Shown here: piece after piece, positions 35,136-46,221 of the stretch | How the letters are laid out: each line of letters opens with the position of its first letter | How positions within the stretch are numbered: the first letter of the stretch is position 1 | From: Schistocephalus solidus | Lineage: Eukaryota > Platyhelminthes > Cestoda > Diphyllobothriidea > Diphyllobothriidae | Assembly: GCA_017591395.1 (NCBI GenBank) | Contig: WEDG01004944.1 | Location: forward strand, 1-64,000 | Direction of reading: 5' to 3' | Length of the DNA stretch: 64,000 bases | Notes under the pieces: model-generated | What the model was told of the DNA's origin: nothing | What the model saw: only the letters and a program-made list of their open reading frames with translations | Databases searched by the model: none | Position numbers and translations under genes: made by a program

Positions 35136-35198
<63 letters not shown>
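35136..35198. repeat. (AT)n microsatellite, SINE tail
   Basis: Sixty bases of AT dinucleotide directly after a SINE ending TCTTTGTCGGTTCCATTCC. Confidence 0.95.
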
Positions 35199-35339
35199 GG
35201 TACAGACGGCTCTTTGTGGCGATAGTTATTGTGTGGGATCCATAAGCACTTTCTACGGCTTCAGAAAACCAGATGAGAAACGTCATCCTTACTCTGTCTG
35301 GTCAATAGCATCCTTGCCCCGAAGTATTTACAGCTGTAT

Positions 35340-35642
35340 GCTTCTTTAAGTTGACAGCCATTAATCTCTAGAGGTGCTTTCTCCCGGACAGGGATCTAAC
35401 TTTAAAATATTTTGGTCTGTCCAATATTGACGGATAGGTCGACCGAAGTAACGAGCTAATTGACCCGTGACACCGAAGCTTGAAGCTAGTATGATAATAT
35501 CATCGGTGTAGTCCAGATTCGTCAACCAGTGCTCGAGTGCAAACGCAAAACCGTCATTTTCTTGTAGGGCCTGCCTGAGAAGCCAGCCAATAACGCAGTT
35601 GAAGGGAATGGGAAACAGGAAACTGGGTCCTGGAAACTGAGT
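35340..35642 (-). pseudogene. RTE/CR1-like LINE reverse transcriptase fragment
   Basis: Minus strand: FPFNCVIGWLLRQAL, then LTNLDYTDDIIILASSFG, the fingers-palm region of a non-LTR reverse transcriptase with the catalytic motif read as YTDD. Distal KAPLEING-like sequence matches the 56.5-57.7 kb copy (KAPLRINGFQLED), so both belong to one family. The ends are lost. It abuts a PLE fragment at 35645. Confidence 0.75.
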
Positions 35643-35647
35643 CGAAC

Positions 35648-36330
35648 TAAACAACTTGTGTGAATTATTTTTTTCAGAATTGGTGTCTTGAAGATTTTAT
35701 ACGTCAATGCATGAAACAGTCAGAAGTCAAAGGAACCTAGTAATTCCAATCAGACACCCAAACGAAACATTTGGCAAACGCTTCCTTACATTAAGGAAGC
35801 TAAAGAGGTACCAAATTCAAATGCCGCACAAACCGACAACTACACGCTCAACTTTTACACCAGAAGGATGGGGCTAGCCAGTTAGACAAGAAGTCTGCAA
35901 CTTCCCATGCGATACCGTTGTTTAGTGTGGATAGAGTGGAAAATCCGTCTCTGCACACATTCGCGAACATCATTTGACTGTAAAGAAGTGTTGCCACTTG
36001 TCCCAAGTCGCCATGTTTACCTTGGACGCCGGGCACACCCTCACTTAGGACAAAAGTTGCAGTGTCCGTGTCTGCCCTTTCAATAAAAGCTGGCAGCTCC
36101 TAGAGTCCATGCAATCACACAACGACCGACATACTGAGTTGGACGCCGCGTACAGAAATCTCAGGGACAGCTGGAAGAGACGAAAGCCAATCAGAACAGA
36201 CGAATAAACACGGGACCGCTTACTAACTAAAATGCACATTCTTTCTCCGTCTACATCTAACGAAGGTCTGGGAAACCGGTGTCTAAAAACGTACACGATA
36301 GAGTTCCTTTTCCAAAAGAACACACGTGAC
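35648..36330 (+). pseudogene. Penelope-like element remnant, same family as the 63-kb copy
   Basis: Shares TTGTGTGAATTATTTT, CTTACATTAAGGAAGC and GACGCCGGGCACACC-like sequence with 63.18-63.60 kb, then TELDAAYRNLRDSWKRR, matching the PLE C-terminus there. Many lesions; the GIY-YIG core is largely deleted. The 3' region carries CTAACGA and CCGGTGTCTAAAA, a decayed form of the hammerhead-like core at 63.89 kb. Confidence 0.75.
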
Positions 36331-36399
36331 TTCAGCTTATGTTTCTTGGAACCAGAACGTTCAACTCCTAACACCCATAGAACGCATTTTCTAGCCACA

Positions 36400-36496
36400 A
36401 GGGGTTGGGAAAGCATCCTGCGGTTGAGTATGGCTGGCCAACGACGGCTAATGGGCCAGAAATGGCTATTCAAATCTCCCTTTGTCGGTAATCCTA
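36400..36496 (+). mobile_element. SINE body fragment
   Basis: GGTTGAGTATGGCTGGCCAA, GACGGCTAATGGGCCAGAAA and CTCCCTTTGTCGGTAAT mark a 5'-truncated SINE right after the PLE 3' region. Confidence 0.7.
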
Positions 36497-36622
36497 TGCT
36501 GTATATATGGCATGTGACAGATGCAATTACGCGGGACAAGTGCATCTCGATGACAGACAATCTCTGGGCCGAATAATTTCAGGTGGAAGAGATAAATGAG
36601 CAATAGTGAGACAGGGGATTAC

Positions 36623-36712
36623 CGGTGTGCGTCGCTCTAAGATGGCAAAGAAGGTGGAAGGGGTCCGTGAAGCTGTCGGTGCAGTGATCGCAGTTGTACG
36701 TCTGAACTGGGG
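36623..36712 (-). CDS. Zinc-finger exon 22
   Basis: 90 nt. Starts A-PVQTYN, then CDHC, spacer TDSFTDPFHLLC and H-LRAT-H-TG. Helix positions -1, 2, 3, 6: D, F, H, C. Acceptor CTTTCTCAAG, donor ACCG|GTAATC. The obvious long open frame here is in another frame; the finger appears only in the phase-1 frame. Confidence 0.88.
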
Positions 36713-37090
36713 CTTGAGAAAGAAAAAAAGTGTCAATGGGGCATTTTACCATTCAGGATGAGACACTGGCACCTAGATTAGGCACTGAAGGGAGGAAACC
36801 AAGAACCAACAAACAAAAATCATCCTCTGCCAGACAGTGGTAAGGATTGTATGTAGCGGGTTGTTATAATATGAAAAGCTTACTACTAAGTTGATTTAAG
36901 TAGGCGTTGTACTGATAAGTTCTTCCTCAGGTTACTTACCCTATCCGTGCCGCTATAGCCGTTAATTAAGTAAATTTCTACACATGCCATAGTCAGCACA
37001 ATAAATACGAGTGAACGGAGGCCGTTAGGGAAAGGAGGAAAGTAAGAGAAATTCGAGGTGAGAAGTGGTTTCTAGATTTAATTAACTAAC

Positions 37091-37177
37091 CATCCGAGTG
37101 CTCGCGGCGGTGTTTACAAAACTCCTTCTGTGTAATTAAGCGCTTGGAGCAAACGTTGCACACAAACTTGGGTTTGT
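37091..37177 (-). CDS. Zinc-finger exon 21
   Basis: 87 nt. Starts D-KPKFV, then CNVC, spacer SKRLITQKEFCK and H-RRE-H, one of only two H-x3-H fingers. Helix positions -1, 2, 3, 6: T, K, E, K. Leu replaces the core Phe. DKPKFVC is the closest approach to a canonical K-P-F linker. Acceptor TTTGCCTTTAG, donor GATG|GTTAGT. Confidence 0.9.
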
Positions 37178-37199
37178 CTAAAGGCAAAGAAAAGATATT

Positions 37200-38680
37200 A
37201 TTATGTAAAAAAACACTAAAACAAACTTTGGTCTCTCCGACAGGGAGAGTGCAGGGTGAATATGGTGCGATTTTAGTTCTTACTCAAAACTGCAGACTAG
37301 TCAGTTCGGGTTTACTAGTGAACAGTCAAGAAACAATAGTCGGGAAAGCTCGAGGCATACTCATTACTCAGGTCAGTTGCAAGTGAAATTTCGCACAACA
37401 GTACTGCTGATCAGTAATGCACAGTAGGAGGCGAAATCAACTGATAAGGTCTTGTTTCTTTTCGCGGAATCATCTGCTACTGGGTTAAACACGGATTAAC
37501 GGACAACAGGGTAATTTTTGCGTAAAACCGGGCATTTTTAGATTTGTGAGGTCTCCCTAGTCTGACGCCTGTGTGGTAGCGGCAGATGACAAGCGGTGGA
37601 CAAAGAGAACGACTCGAGCCTGGACCGTACGTTCCCAGCACAGAGAGGCGGCTTGGTCGAGTGGCGATATCTTCCAAACCAGTGTCCACTTTGCTGGCGT
37701 CAGTGTGTGAACAATGAAGGTGCGCTGGCAATTATAAGGCACGTGAGAGACGGTTTTGAAAACTAATTGTAGTGGTGACTCGAGTTATGCTGGCTGGATT
37801 GGCGACTTATTCGGTCTGCTAGTTGCAGGACAGAAACATATGGCGGGTATCTCATCGATCCAATTCAGTCATGTAAAACGCTCCACTCATGAGTGTTTGA
37901 AAACCGGGAGACGAGGCTGGCAGGATAACTGTGTCTATGGACAGATGTGGTCTGCTCGTTAGAAGCTAATGCACTGGCCAGGGTAGAAGCTCACATGAGA
38001 CGCCGGTAACAATGCGTCGCTGGATGAGACAGTCTGATGGCTAAAACAGAAGGACACCGTACGGCGGGGGACGCTTGGAGGTGAGGGGTAGCTTTAACGC
38101 CTAACGATAAGTCAGTGCTCGTTAGCAAGTCCAAGTTAGTTTCGCTCAACCTGGTAGCGTATTCACGTCAAACAGCTAAGGAATACATCTAAAACTAACT
38201 CCCCAACGACAGCAGCAGGAGAAAACAGAAATGCTGAAGTCTACAATTGCAGATGTATCAGGACCGCTATAACAACTGTGATTGCGTTGTCCAACGAGCG
38301 TCAGGAAGTATTCAGACGAGATAATTCAACACGGGATTGACGCAGACATTGAGGAAACCCTGTGGGCTTGTTCGAAACCTTTTAGAACCCATGCCGCAGC
38401 GGCTGGCAATATCAACTTTGGGTAACTGCCGCAGCGAAATTTGGACTGGGCAGCCACTGGGGTTCAATGTAGCGGTCGAGCAGAGGAGTGTTCATAGACA
38501 GCTCAGATTTGCGGTAAAAGGACGGCCATCACCTTGAGGTAGAGTTGGCGGTATAAATGGCCAAATATGTGACTACGCAGAGAGGCGCTCGGAAATAAAC
38601 CTACTCGCGGATACTCCACACCCTTCAAAGTACACCAGGAGTAGATAATGACGAGGTGGGGTCAGGGGGGAGAGTAACTG
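37200..38680. other. Intron 20/21, no feature seen
   Basis: Apart from short chance open frames I see nothing, including no copy of the SINE or R2 families. Confidence 0.4.
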
Positions 38681-38687
38681 GTATCAC

Positions 38688-38774
38688 CTGGGTGAACGTC
38701 GTAGATGTGTTGCTTGCGATCGCAGGCCTTCGAGAATTTGAGATCGCAATATGCACATTCGAATAATTTCTTAG
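38688..38774 (-). CDS. Zinc-finger exon 20
   Basis: 87 nt. Starts A-KKLFE, then CAYC, spacer DLKFSKACDRKQ and H-IYDV-H-P. Helix positions -1, 2, 3, 6: K, C, D, Q. Arg sits where the core Leu is usual. Acceptor ATCTTTTTAG, donor CCAG|GTGATA. Confidence 0.9.
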
Positions 38775-39333
38775 CTAAAAAGATACGCAAAAAAACAGAT
38801 AAATAAATATGAGGATTGGAAAAAGATTAAGGCCTGCTCATATAACTTGCTCAGATAATTTTACTGCAGTCAAAATGCCTGCTACGTGACCCTTAAACTA
38901 TAAATAATGCTCCCTTCTTAGCAATCTGAGAAGAGGGAAGAATTACGGTCCCGGAGTTAGCAGACATTTCGAAGTAGGCACAACTAGGCTTGCTGAACAT
39001 TGTTTTGTTAGTCATCTTCTGCTACACAAAACGGATTAGTCTATGCCAAACGAGAATTGACCCCGTGCTCCGATGGTCAGAAGAAACCTCGAGCTCACAC
39101 GTTTCCGGAGTACAAAGACGAATTTCAGGTCAAACAATTTACGCAACCTAACATGACCACAAGGCAGTGCCAGCAAAGGGGTTCTTTAGAAAACAACATT
39201 CTCACTCATGGGAGTGGATAGGTTCAGTGCATTGAAAAATTGGGAAACCACAAAGCGGCTTGATTCGAGGGAATGAAGCGAAAATCGGGTGTACCAGAAC
39301 GAGATTTTTACAGGGCTAAATCATCCTACTTAC

Positions 39334-39429
39334 TTTGGTGATCAGTAGCAATGTGTTCTTGCATTTTATCATGGGTTTCGAAGGGTTTGTTGCAGTACGT
39401 GCAGATGAAGTCCTTGTCCACAAAGGCTC
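39334..39429 (-). CDS. Zinc-finger exon 19
   Basis: 96 nt. Starts G-AFVDKDFI, then CTYC, spacer NKPFETHDKMQE and H-IATD-H-Q. Helix positions -1, 2, 3, 6: T, D, K, E. Acceptor CCGGTTACAG, donor CAAA|GTAAGT. Confidence 0.92.
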
Positions 39430-40019
39430 CTGTAACCGGAAAAATGGCAGTGTTTAGGAGTGTTCAGCAAAGAAACTGCATGTTTTCTTCAACTATCTCA
39501 ATGTCATCTGACGGTATACTTAACAGTTGTGGCCAACACAAACTGAAAGGGCTAGTCAAGCCCAAGGGAATATCACTGGGAGGAAGCACCATTTGTAAGC
39601 TTGTGGCTAGAAATTGATTTAAATTCAGTTAGATAGTCGTTGGGTGTACACACCCTAGCATGTCTGGTTCACGCTTCGGTGTCGCCTTTAGCCAGAAAAG
39701 CATCTACTGAGGCAAAAGGTACATGTATCGCCTTCCTAAGAAGGTCAGAATATAGCAGAGGGCTACAAGAAATCACCCCAGCAGCCTATGATAATTTAAA
39801 AAGACCACAACTCCGACAGTGTACATACCTCCGTTCATCGGGGAGGCGTGCGTGAACTCTATTCTTTCGCCTATAAGAAAGACTGCAGGTTGAGGCATGG
39901 AACGTTGTCTAAAAAGGTCATATCTGAAGGAATAGGAGAGTGTAGTTTAAGAATCGCGTGCGCAGGCGAAAGGCCCCTCCACATACCTGAGTAAATGTAT
40001 AGTCTTTTCACAGCAGTAA

Positions 40020-40545
40020 CATTATATATATATATATATAAGTCAGAAATGGCCTTTCCAGTCTCCCTTGGCTTTGTCAGCAATGTTCTTCTGCCTATAA
40101 TACTAGCCACTGTGCGGCTGCTGGTGGGGCGCCAGAGTGAGCCCCAAGGCACAACGGGACAAGTCAGTCCAATAGCCGATCGGTGGGCGCCTAGCCCGAG
40201 CGAAACCGGCAAAAGAAAGAGCCCGTGGCTCAATGCTTAGAGTGTTGGACTTCTGATCAACAGGTCATGGGTTCAAGCCTCGGCGGGGCACCACCTGGGC
40301 TGGCAACGGCTACTAAGCTGGCTATTCCAGTCTCCTTTGTCTTTGTCGGTAATTTCATATATAGATATAGGCAGATAAGGTGGTTCTGTGTACTACTGGA
40401 CAACGGGTCCGCCGGCCAGTAGGTTTTGATCGGCTATATTCATTGTGGTAGATGGACGCTCACCAAACCGGTTAGGAAACGTGCTCATCCCGTTGAGCCT
40501 GGTAGCTCAAACTAGAACCATCGCAAACATGACTCTTGGCGGATG
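40020..40545. mobile_element. SINE cluster with an (AT)n start
   Basis: 40023-40041 is an AT run. 40042-40180 is a body and a following 5' region. 40185-40370 is a plus copy with GAGCCCGTGGCTCAATGCTT and CATGGGTTCAAGCC. 40400-40545 is a minus 5' region (GGTTTTGATCGGCTATATTC on plus). All lie in the intron between finger 19 and the microexon. Confidence 0.8.
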
Positions 40546-40702
40546 AGGACTAACAAGCGAGGGAAGGAAGACTGGGACGGCAGTTCCTGATTTGCTAGTC
40601 ACTTGCAGTCAGTAATGCCCAACCTATCCTTCGAAGGACGGTCGAACACTGAGCCCCCTGGCCGCATTTAGACCTAAGGAAGAACTTCTAGGATTACACC
40701 AC

Positions 40703-40960
40703 ACTCGACAGTTAGACCGTCGTTTCCGACGCTGTCCGCCATGTGCACCACATCAGGAGGGAGCGCAGAAGCGATGACTTGCGCCTGAATTAGGTCATAG
40801 TGATAGAAGACTTGAACTGCATCTACCACACTCTGTCCTTCCTTGCGTACCTGAGCACGGCATCAAGACGGAGTCAAGGAAACCGGAGGCGGGAACGGGC
40901 TCAGTGGCTGAAATAGCTATACGATCCGCCTTCGCGTGCCATACCCGCATGGTCCGCGCA
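40703..40960 (+). repeat. R2 repeat copy
   Basis: CGACAGTTAGACCGTCG, ATGACTTGCGCCTGAATTAG, AGTGATAGAAGACTTG and ACGGAGTCAAGGAAACCGG, in R2 order. 41150-41290 contains further R2-tail-like sequence (AATAACGCCTGCCGTGTCCT, also at 30551). Confidence 0.7.
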
Positions 40961-41462
40961 GGGTGAACCCGGTTTTCAGACGAACAACAAAGGGGGACGG
41001 TTAGGATCCCCACTAAGTGAGAAGGCTATAGAAGCCGTTGCCACCTGGCTCTCTGCCCGTGGGGGGGAGGGGGGGTGGGCAGGATCTCAAGTTGGCAGCC
41101 GCCCAAGCCAGGCATCAGTTGTGAACCTATTAATTAATGTAAAGTACGCGGCATCAACCCGCAGTCTTTGTCCTCACCTCATTGGGCCCGGTGGCGGGGG
41201 GATTGGGCGCAGGTAACTGATGCGGCGTGAGCACATCCCCAATAACGCCTGCCGTGTCCTGATCTGCCCCTCCCCCCGAGTTGATCCAGCATGGCACATT
41301 GTAGGAAGGTACTCCTCCACAACTCAACTTAATCCTTACCACCACCACCACATCTCTCTACCAGAAAAAGAATAAAGTCAAATAAAAATGGTCAGCTTCG
41401 ACTGCGACGGTTCAACTGTCATACGCCACTTAAGTGAGTAATCCGACTATGCAAGACCACTG

Positions 41463-41492
41463 TTGGTGGTGGTGGTGGTGGTAGTGGTGGTT
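41463..41492. repeat. (GGT)n microsatellite
   Basis: About 30 bases of GGT repeat inside the intron, with a shorter CCA-type run at 41336-41351. Confidence 0.85.
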
Positions 41493-41597
41493 GAAAAGAT
41501 CTTCACTGACAAATGAAATAAGAGGAGATTCGGTTAGCAAGGTTAGCCTGCATCACTGGAAGCGCATCACCACAGCGCATACCATAAGTGAGTTTAC

Positions 41598-41630
41598 CTC
41601 CTTTGGAATTCCTCGACGCATGGCGGGTAC
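41598..41630 (-). CDS. Candidate 33-nt microexon between fingers 18 and 19
   Basis: A consensus acceptor (TTCTTTGCAG) and donor (GGAG|GTAAAC) bracket 33 nt. In the phase shared by the other exons it reads G-TRHASRNSKG. It would add an 11-residue basic insert to the linker between fingers 18 and 19 without breaking frame. Support is splice sites plus phase only, so it could be optional or a chance pair. Confidence 0.5.
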
Positions 41631-41834
41631 CTGCAAAGAAAGAGCACAACAACCCGTTTAAGTCAGAAAATCGAGAAATAGGAGTCTGCTCGTGGACAGC
41701 CTGTCAACTCAGCTGATAATACAGCTTTTCGGCTAGAATCAATAGCTAGGCAAAGCTGTCCATAGTAATGCAACAAACAAACAACCAAACACGCACATAG
41801 ACACACACACAAAAGTGGGTACAGAGGCACTGAC

Positions 41835-41936
41835 CAGCAAGTGCCGAGAAGGAATGCACAACTTTCATGTGCACATCCCGTGCCCTCGGCGAACGAAACA
41901 CCAGCTCACAGAAACGGCATTTGAACTCGGTTACGT
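41835..41936 (-). CDS. Zinc-finger exon 18
   Basis: 102 nt. Starts D-VTEFK, then CRFC, spacer ELVFRSPRARDV and H-MKVV-H, followed by SFSALA before the donor GCTG|GTCAGT. Helix positions -1, 2, 3, 6: S, R, A, V. The extra residues after the last His lengthen the linker to the next finger. Acceptor GGCCTTTCTAG. Confidence 0.9.
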
Positions 41937-42058
41937 CTAGAAAGGCCATATAGAACAGGGGATAGTTTGGGGATGATAATGGCGATAAAATTAAACCAAA
42001 ACATATTACTACCATCTAAGGGGAAGAACACAAGCAGTGGAGGCAGCGGCTTTCTTAC

Positions 42059-42142
42059 TTTCGTGCATGTAGAGCATGTGTAGTCGCAGTCTATCGGGAT
42101 TTTTGAAGAAGGCATAGCAGCGCTTGCACCGAAGGCCCGGTC
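42059..42142 (-). CDS. Zinc-finger exon 17
   Basis: 84 nt. Starts G-PGLR, then CKRC, spacer YAFFKNPDRLRL and H-MLYM-H-E. Helix positions -1, 2, 3, 6: N, D, R, L. Acceptor TTATTTTCAAAG, donor GAAA|GTAAGA. The intron to exon 18 is only 122 nt; the one before it is 3757 nt. Confidence 0.92.
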
Positions 42143-42495
42143 CTTTGAAAATAAAAACAAAAGCAGGCTAATATGAAGGGAGAAGCATAAATGCGAGAAA
42201 GCGAAGGGAAGTTAGACATTCATTCGAAGTTTCGCGGGTCAGAGCCCGAAGACAAGCAAAATAAGCCTGCCACTATCAGACCCCGGTTGGTGATTCGTTG
42301 ATGTTGAGGTGGTGGGGACGAGTTTGTGAGCATGCATTAGAACAGCCAAGGGGTTAATCACATTGACTTCTGACCCTGGATTGTGCCGTTTTAGTTAGCT
42401 GGCATGCGTGAGCATTATGAGAGCAAAGTCGTCGTTTAACAGAACACACACTATTGTTTTTGTTACGGAGACGGGATCCGCAGTTTAGTCGTGAC

Positions 42496-42745
42496 CCGGC
42501 AGTTCGACCGTCGATTTCGACGAGGTCCACCGTATGCTCCAAACCAGGTGGTGCAGGGACGGTGACTTGCGCGTGAATTAGTTTTAAGTGATAGTAGCCT
42601 TGCGCTGCAGCTACCGCACTCTCTCCTCCTCCCCCACCTGAGCCCGGTCTCATGACACAGTCAAGAAGACCGGATATGGGAGAGGGCACAGGTGGCTGGC
42701 GCGGCCGGAGCCGCCCCTGGGCGTGCCACCACACCTGGCTCGGAG
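42496..42745 (+). repeat. R2 repeat copy
   Basis: GGCAGTTCGACCGTCGATTT, GTGCAGGGACGGTGACTTGC, AGTCAAGAAGACCGGATATG and GGTGGCTGGCGCGGCCGG follow the R2 order. It lies in the 3.76-kb intron between fingers 16 and 17. Confidence 0.75.
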
Positions 42746-43435
42746 TCGTGACCCAAGGCCGAAATGGCGCGTGTTGACGCACGCCGAAATAGGCCAAGCC
42801 GGCTGAGAAAAATGCGCAGGCAACCAATCGGTATGCGCCGCTGCACCGATCGCGCCTCGAGCCCCCACGCACACGTGCGGCCCAAATTCGAGAAGTTTCC
42901 GCCAGGGGTTTTCCAGTGTGAGAAGCGACCAATCAATGCGAGCCTCGTTGCAGGCCAGAAAGTTCCAGAACGCTCACCGTCACGATTGGTCGGAATGTTC
43001 GAGAACCGCGAGAACTAAATAAATAGACGAGAGTTGATGAGCTTGAGATCTGCTGTTTTCTGTCGGCCCAGAATAAAGTGTTCTGTTCCAGAAACCGGCT
43101 TTGCCTTCTCCTCTATCACACCCGTCGGGATATAACAGTTTTTAATTGCCTCGGAAACCAATGGTTGAACTTGGCATGATTTGCTCCGCAAGAAGCTCTT
43201 CAGATGCGAAAGATGATACGAATACTTGAGATGAAATCTGCCCGCGTTGCAGCAGAGTAACTGCGTAATAATATGCGCGTTCTGCCAAGGGGCAGTCAAC
43301 AGCCTATACATGTTCATCCACTTGCCCTGTTCGCGACAGGGATGAAGAAGGTTAACAGACAGTGTACAAGCTTATTGATGAATAAATGTGAATGTTCGAG
43401 CCCCAGGAGATTGCATGAGTAAAGATGAAGTCTGT
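42746..43435. other. Intron sequence, no feature seen
   Basis: Between the R2 copy and the PLE fragment. An 84-codon plus open frame (42764-43018) starts at the R2 edge and is not supported. Confidence 0.4.
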
Positions 43436-43459
43436 TCAAACACAGGAACAATTTGCTTA

Positions 43460-43994
43460 TTATTCTGAGCTTTCACCTTCTGCAGCAGTCCATCGTCAGG
43501 GTTAACAGCAGCAAAAAAGGCGACACTTATAGGGGGTGAAAACCAATACATTATCATTTGGACGTGAGTTAGCAGGGATCTGTACGCCGGCGCCTAATCG
43601 ATACATCGACCAATTGAGTTCCCATCTGTGGTGGACCAAACTTCAACATTTCTCGGCTCATTTTGTTTCCGGCGTGGGCAATTATCTTGACGGCTGTGAA
43701 GTTGAACTCATAGACCGTTTCGTAGGTGTGAGCAGTAACTTGCGATAATTCGTCGCCCCGTCGCAACATCAACTTATGTTCACGTATGCGCGATTCCAGC
43801 ATGCGTTCAGTCTGGCCTCTGTAATTACAAGGACAGTTTAGACATGGGATGAGATACACTACCACAGATTGCTCTTTGGGGCTTAGTCGGTCTTCAATTA
43901 TTATGACCCTGCTGCTTATGGTAGCTTTGGGCTTATGTATGTCCTCAAAGCAAAGACTAGGTGCCCTGGAGTCAACAGATCGAGGGAAGTCCAA
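43460..43994 (-). pseudogene. Penelope-like element remnant, GIY-YIG domain and 3' region
   Basis: Minus strand: KPKATISSRVIIIEDRLSPK, then VVYLIPCLNCPCNYRGQTER, R-I-R-E-H-K and FTAVKIIAHAGNKMSREML. This is the PLE GIY-YIG endonuclease with its Cys cluster and R...EH residues. After EML the frame shifts; CIDXAPAYRS-like sequence continues in another frame with a stop. The lineage is that of the 14-kb copy and is distinct from the 63-kb copy. Downstream, 43465-43503 holds CTGACGA...GAAA, a hammerhead-like core. It is in the same orientation as the host gene. Confidence 0.8.
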
Positions 43995-43999
43995 AAGAC

Positions 44000-44880
44000 T
44001 GATTCAGAAGAGCAGACACGCGGCCATAATCGTCGCGGGTTGCATCCTCCGTCCAACGCGATGAGGTCAGTGTCGATGCAGACCGAGCTTCGGAATGGGC
44101 CCGTGTCACGAACGAATTCCTTCGGTTTCCTCCACCAGGAAGATAAAGGTTTAGTGGTGCTACTTCGAGCATTGCACGATACGACATCCACCCAGCAGTG
44201 GGGACTTGCGAGTGAAGTATTTTACAGTAAGGAAGAGGCTGATTTTCGCAACATTTGCCGCACTCTCTCTCTCTCTTCCCACGCCTACCTGCTTAAACTC
44301 AAAACTATCGGTGAGGGAAGCAGAAGCACCACTATCAGGGAGAGGGAGAAAATATCGACGAGGCGGACTAGGGAGACGTTGAAGATGTGATGGCTAGAAC
44401 AGGAAGTTTAGTGGCTTGACGTCAATGGAAAAGATGACCACAGATTGATGCTGGCACACCTAAAAGAGCCCTAGATCTACACTCCGCCGCCCAGGCACTC
44501 AAGTCAGGGCCCATAGGAGGGGCGATAAAAGTCAAATAGGGCCGAAGATCGACACTCGCGGAGAAAAGATGAGGCACCGATTGGAAGTCACATGACCCGC
44601 GTGGCACACTGTCTCGCCGAAGCATCCGCGAGGCCAAATGCGCCGTCAGCCGTCTGACGAGAGGGAGGCCGGCGAGCACGCTGACGTAGCGGCAATCACG
44701 ACAGCCGCGAAGAGGACACAAGTCACGTGAGTCTGCCAATGGTCAATGCGGAGAGGCCAGAACACATTAACGACCAACAGGCAAGCCAAAGTACGAGGCG
44801 GTCGACAGGAAGCGCCAGCACAGTACTCTGAGGATGGAAACGCGAGAGCTTCCGAAAAGTTAGTTCAAATATATTTCGGT
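44000..44880. other. Intron sequence, no feature seen
   Basis: A 151-codon plus open frame (43935-44390) overlaps the PLE remnant on the other strand and has no motif. I treat it as a shadow. Confidence 0.4.
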
Positions 44881-44884
44881 TATC

Positions 44885-44998
44885 TTCTTCTTTCTTTCTT
44901 TCTTCTTCTTCTTCTTCTTCTTCTTCTTCTTCGTCGTCGTCGTCGTCGTCTTCTTCTTCTTCTTCTTCTTCTTCTTCTTCTTCTTCTTTCTTCGTCGG
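44885..44998. repeat. (TTC)n with internal (GTC)n microsatellite
   Basis: About 110 bases: a TTC run, an internal TCGTCG segment, then TTC again. It gives poly-Leu/Arg on plus and poly-Lys on minus, neither real. Confidence 0.95.
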
Positions 44999-45289
44999 GG
45001 GATGGTGAGGTAAGTCTGCATCGTGTTACTAATTTTATAAATTAGGCTAGCTCTTATCACTATCCCTGAAGCTCGGCCGGCCTTATGGGGCACTTAGGTG
45101 CTTTCGCGTCACTTCAGCGAGGCTTTGAATGTCCATGTGTGCCTCCTAAACGCGCCGTGTAGTAGGTGTGCTGGGCCAAAACGGGGGCCAGATCGACGCG
45201 CGGCAGGCGTTACTTGAGGTGAAACTTTCATACCAAATGCCGAACATGAGGGACAGGGCACGCGTAGGTGTAGCTTCACCCCGCACCAA

Positions 45290-45592
45290 CCACTTTTGCC
45301 CATTATGGCACTCCCACTCCGTGGGATCTGATTCCGTGGTGGCGACCCGGTCAGGGGAGCCTCCGACCGCGCCAGCCACCTACGCCCGACCTCGACTCCA
45401 GTCTTCTTGACCCTGTATTGACAGCGGGCGCAATTAGGCGAGGGGAGAGAGAGGGAGTGCGGCAGCTGCAGCGCAAGGCTACTATCACTTTAAACTAATT
45501 CACGCGCAAGTCACAATCCATGCACCACCCTGCTGTGGAGCATACGGAGAACATCTTCGGAATACGACGGTTAAACTATCGTGAATACCAAG
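45290..45592 (-). repeat. R2 repeat copy, inverted
   Basis: The complement reads in R2 order: GACGGTTTAACTATCGTG is the head variant at 45565-45582 and GTCAAGAAGACTGGAGTCG lies near 45395. Orientation is opposite to most R2 copies here. Confidence 0.7.
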
Positions 45593-45899
45593 TCAGTCGA
45601 AAATTGCAATAACGTCAACGCAGAACAGTCGTGTCGAGACGAGCGCCGGTACGCGCTCTCACAGCATGATTGTGATTACGAATCATCATTTCAAAAATTC
45701 TCAACATGCTGACTACTCCCGGGGCTTGGAGAGAGGGTCAAGGGATACATTCCTACCATTTCAACCTTGGTATTCCCCGGAAGGTTGACACGTGGATGGG
45801 TTTAAGCCTCCTTATTTTGGTGTTACAGTGAGAATAGCAGGATGGCATACAGATTAGCAGGTAAGTAGTAGTAAGAAGTTACGATGAAAGAAGACGTAC

Positions 45900-45986
45900 T
45901 AGTATGAGCTTTACGTTCATGTTGCATCAATGAACGCGGCTGGATGAAGGTGGCCGGGCAGTAAGAACATTTGAAGTCCTTGGTAC
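45900..45986 (-). CDS. Zinc-finger exon 16
   Basis: 87 nt. Starts G-TKDFK, then CSYC, spacer PATFIQPRSLMQ and H-ERKA-H-T. Helix positions -1, 2, 3, 6: Q, R, S, Q, one of the more DNA-contact-like sets. Acceptor CTTCCTGCAG, donor ACTA|GTACGT. Confidence 0.92.
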
Positions 45987-46116
45987 CTGCAGGAAGAGCA
46001 AAATAAGATGAGAAAGAGTTCCTTGGATTCCAGGAACGACGGAAACGAAGAGGGGAAAAGGTCCAAGAGGGGAGGGGGGGATTAGAGATGAGGAAGGAGG
46101 AGGGGATAGAAGATAC

Positions 46117-46221
46117 CCAGATGGCCATACTGCATGTGCGACCGCAGGGCTCCCCGGTTGAAATAATCCCTTCCGCATATTTTGCAGGTGCCGGCGATAG
46201 GAGGTTTGGACAGCGGAACAC
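46117..46221 (-). CDS. Zinc-finger exon 15
   Basis: 105 nt. Starts G-VPLSKPPIAGT, then CKIC, spacer GRDYFNRGALRS and H-MQYG-H-L. Helix positions -1, 2, 3, 6: N, G, A, S. Tyr replaces the core Phe. Acceptor GCTTTTCTAG, donor CTGG|GTATCT. The finger is in a different frame from the long open frame over this site. A 130-nt intron follows. Confidence 0.9.

Noticed and set aside
43935..44390. 151-codon plus-strand open frame
   Set aside because: It overlaps a PLE remnant on the opposite strand and has no recognisable domain.
44860..45093. Lysine-rich open frame on the minus strand
   Set aside because: Translation of the (TTC)n microsatellite at 44885-44998.
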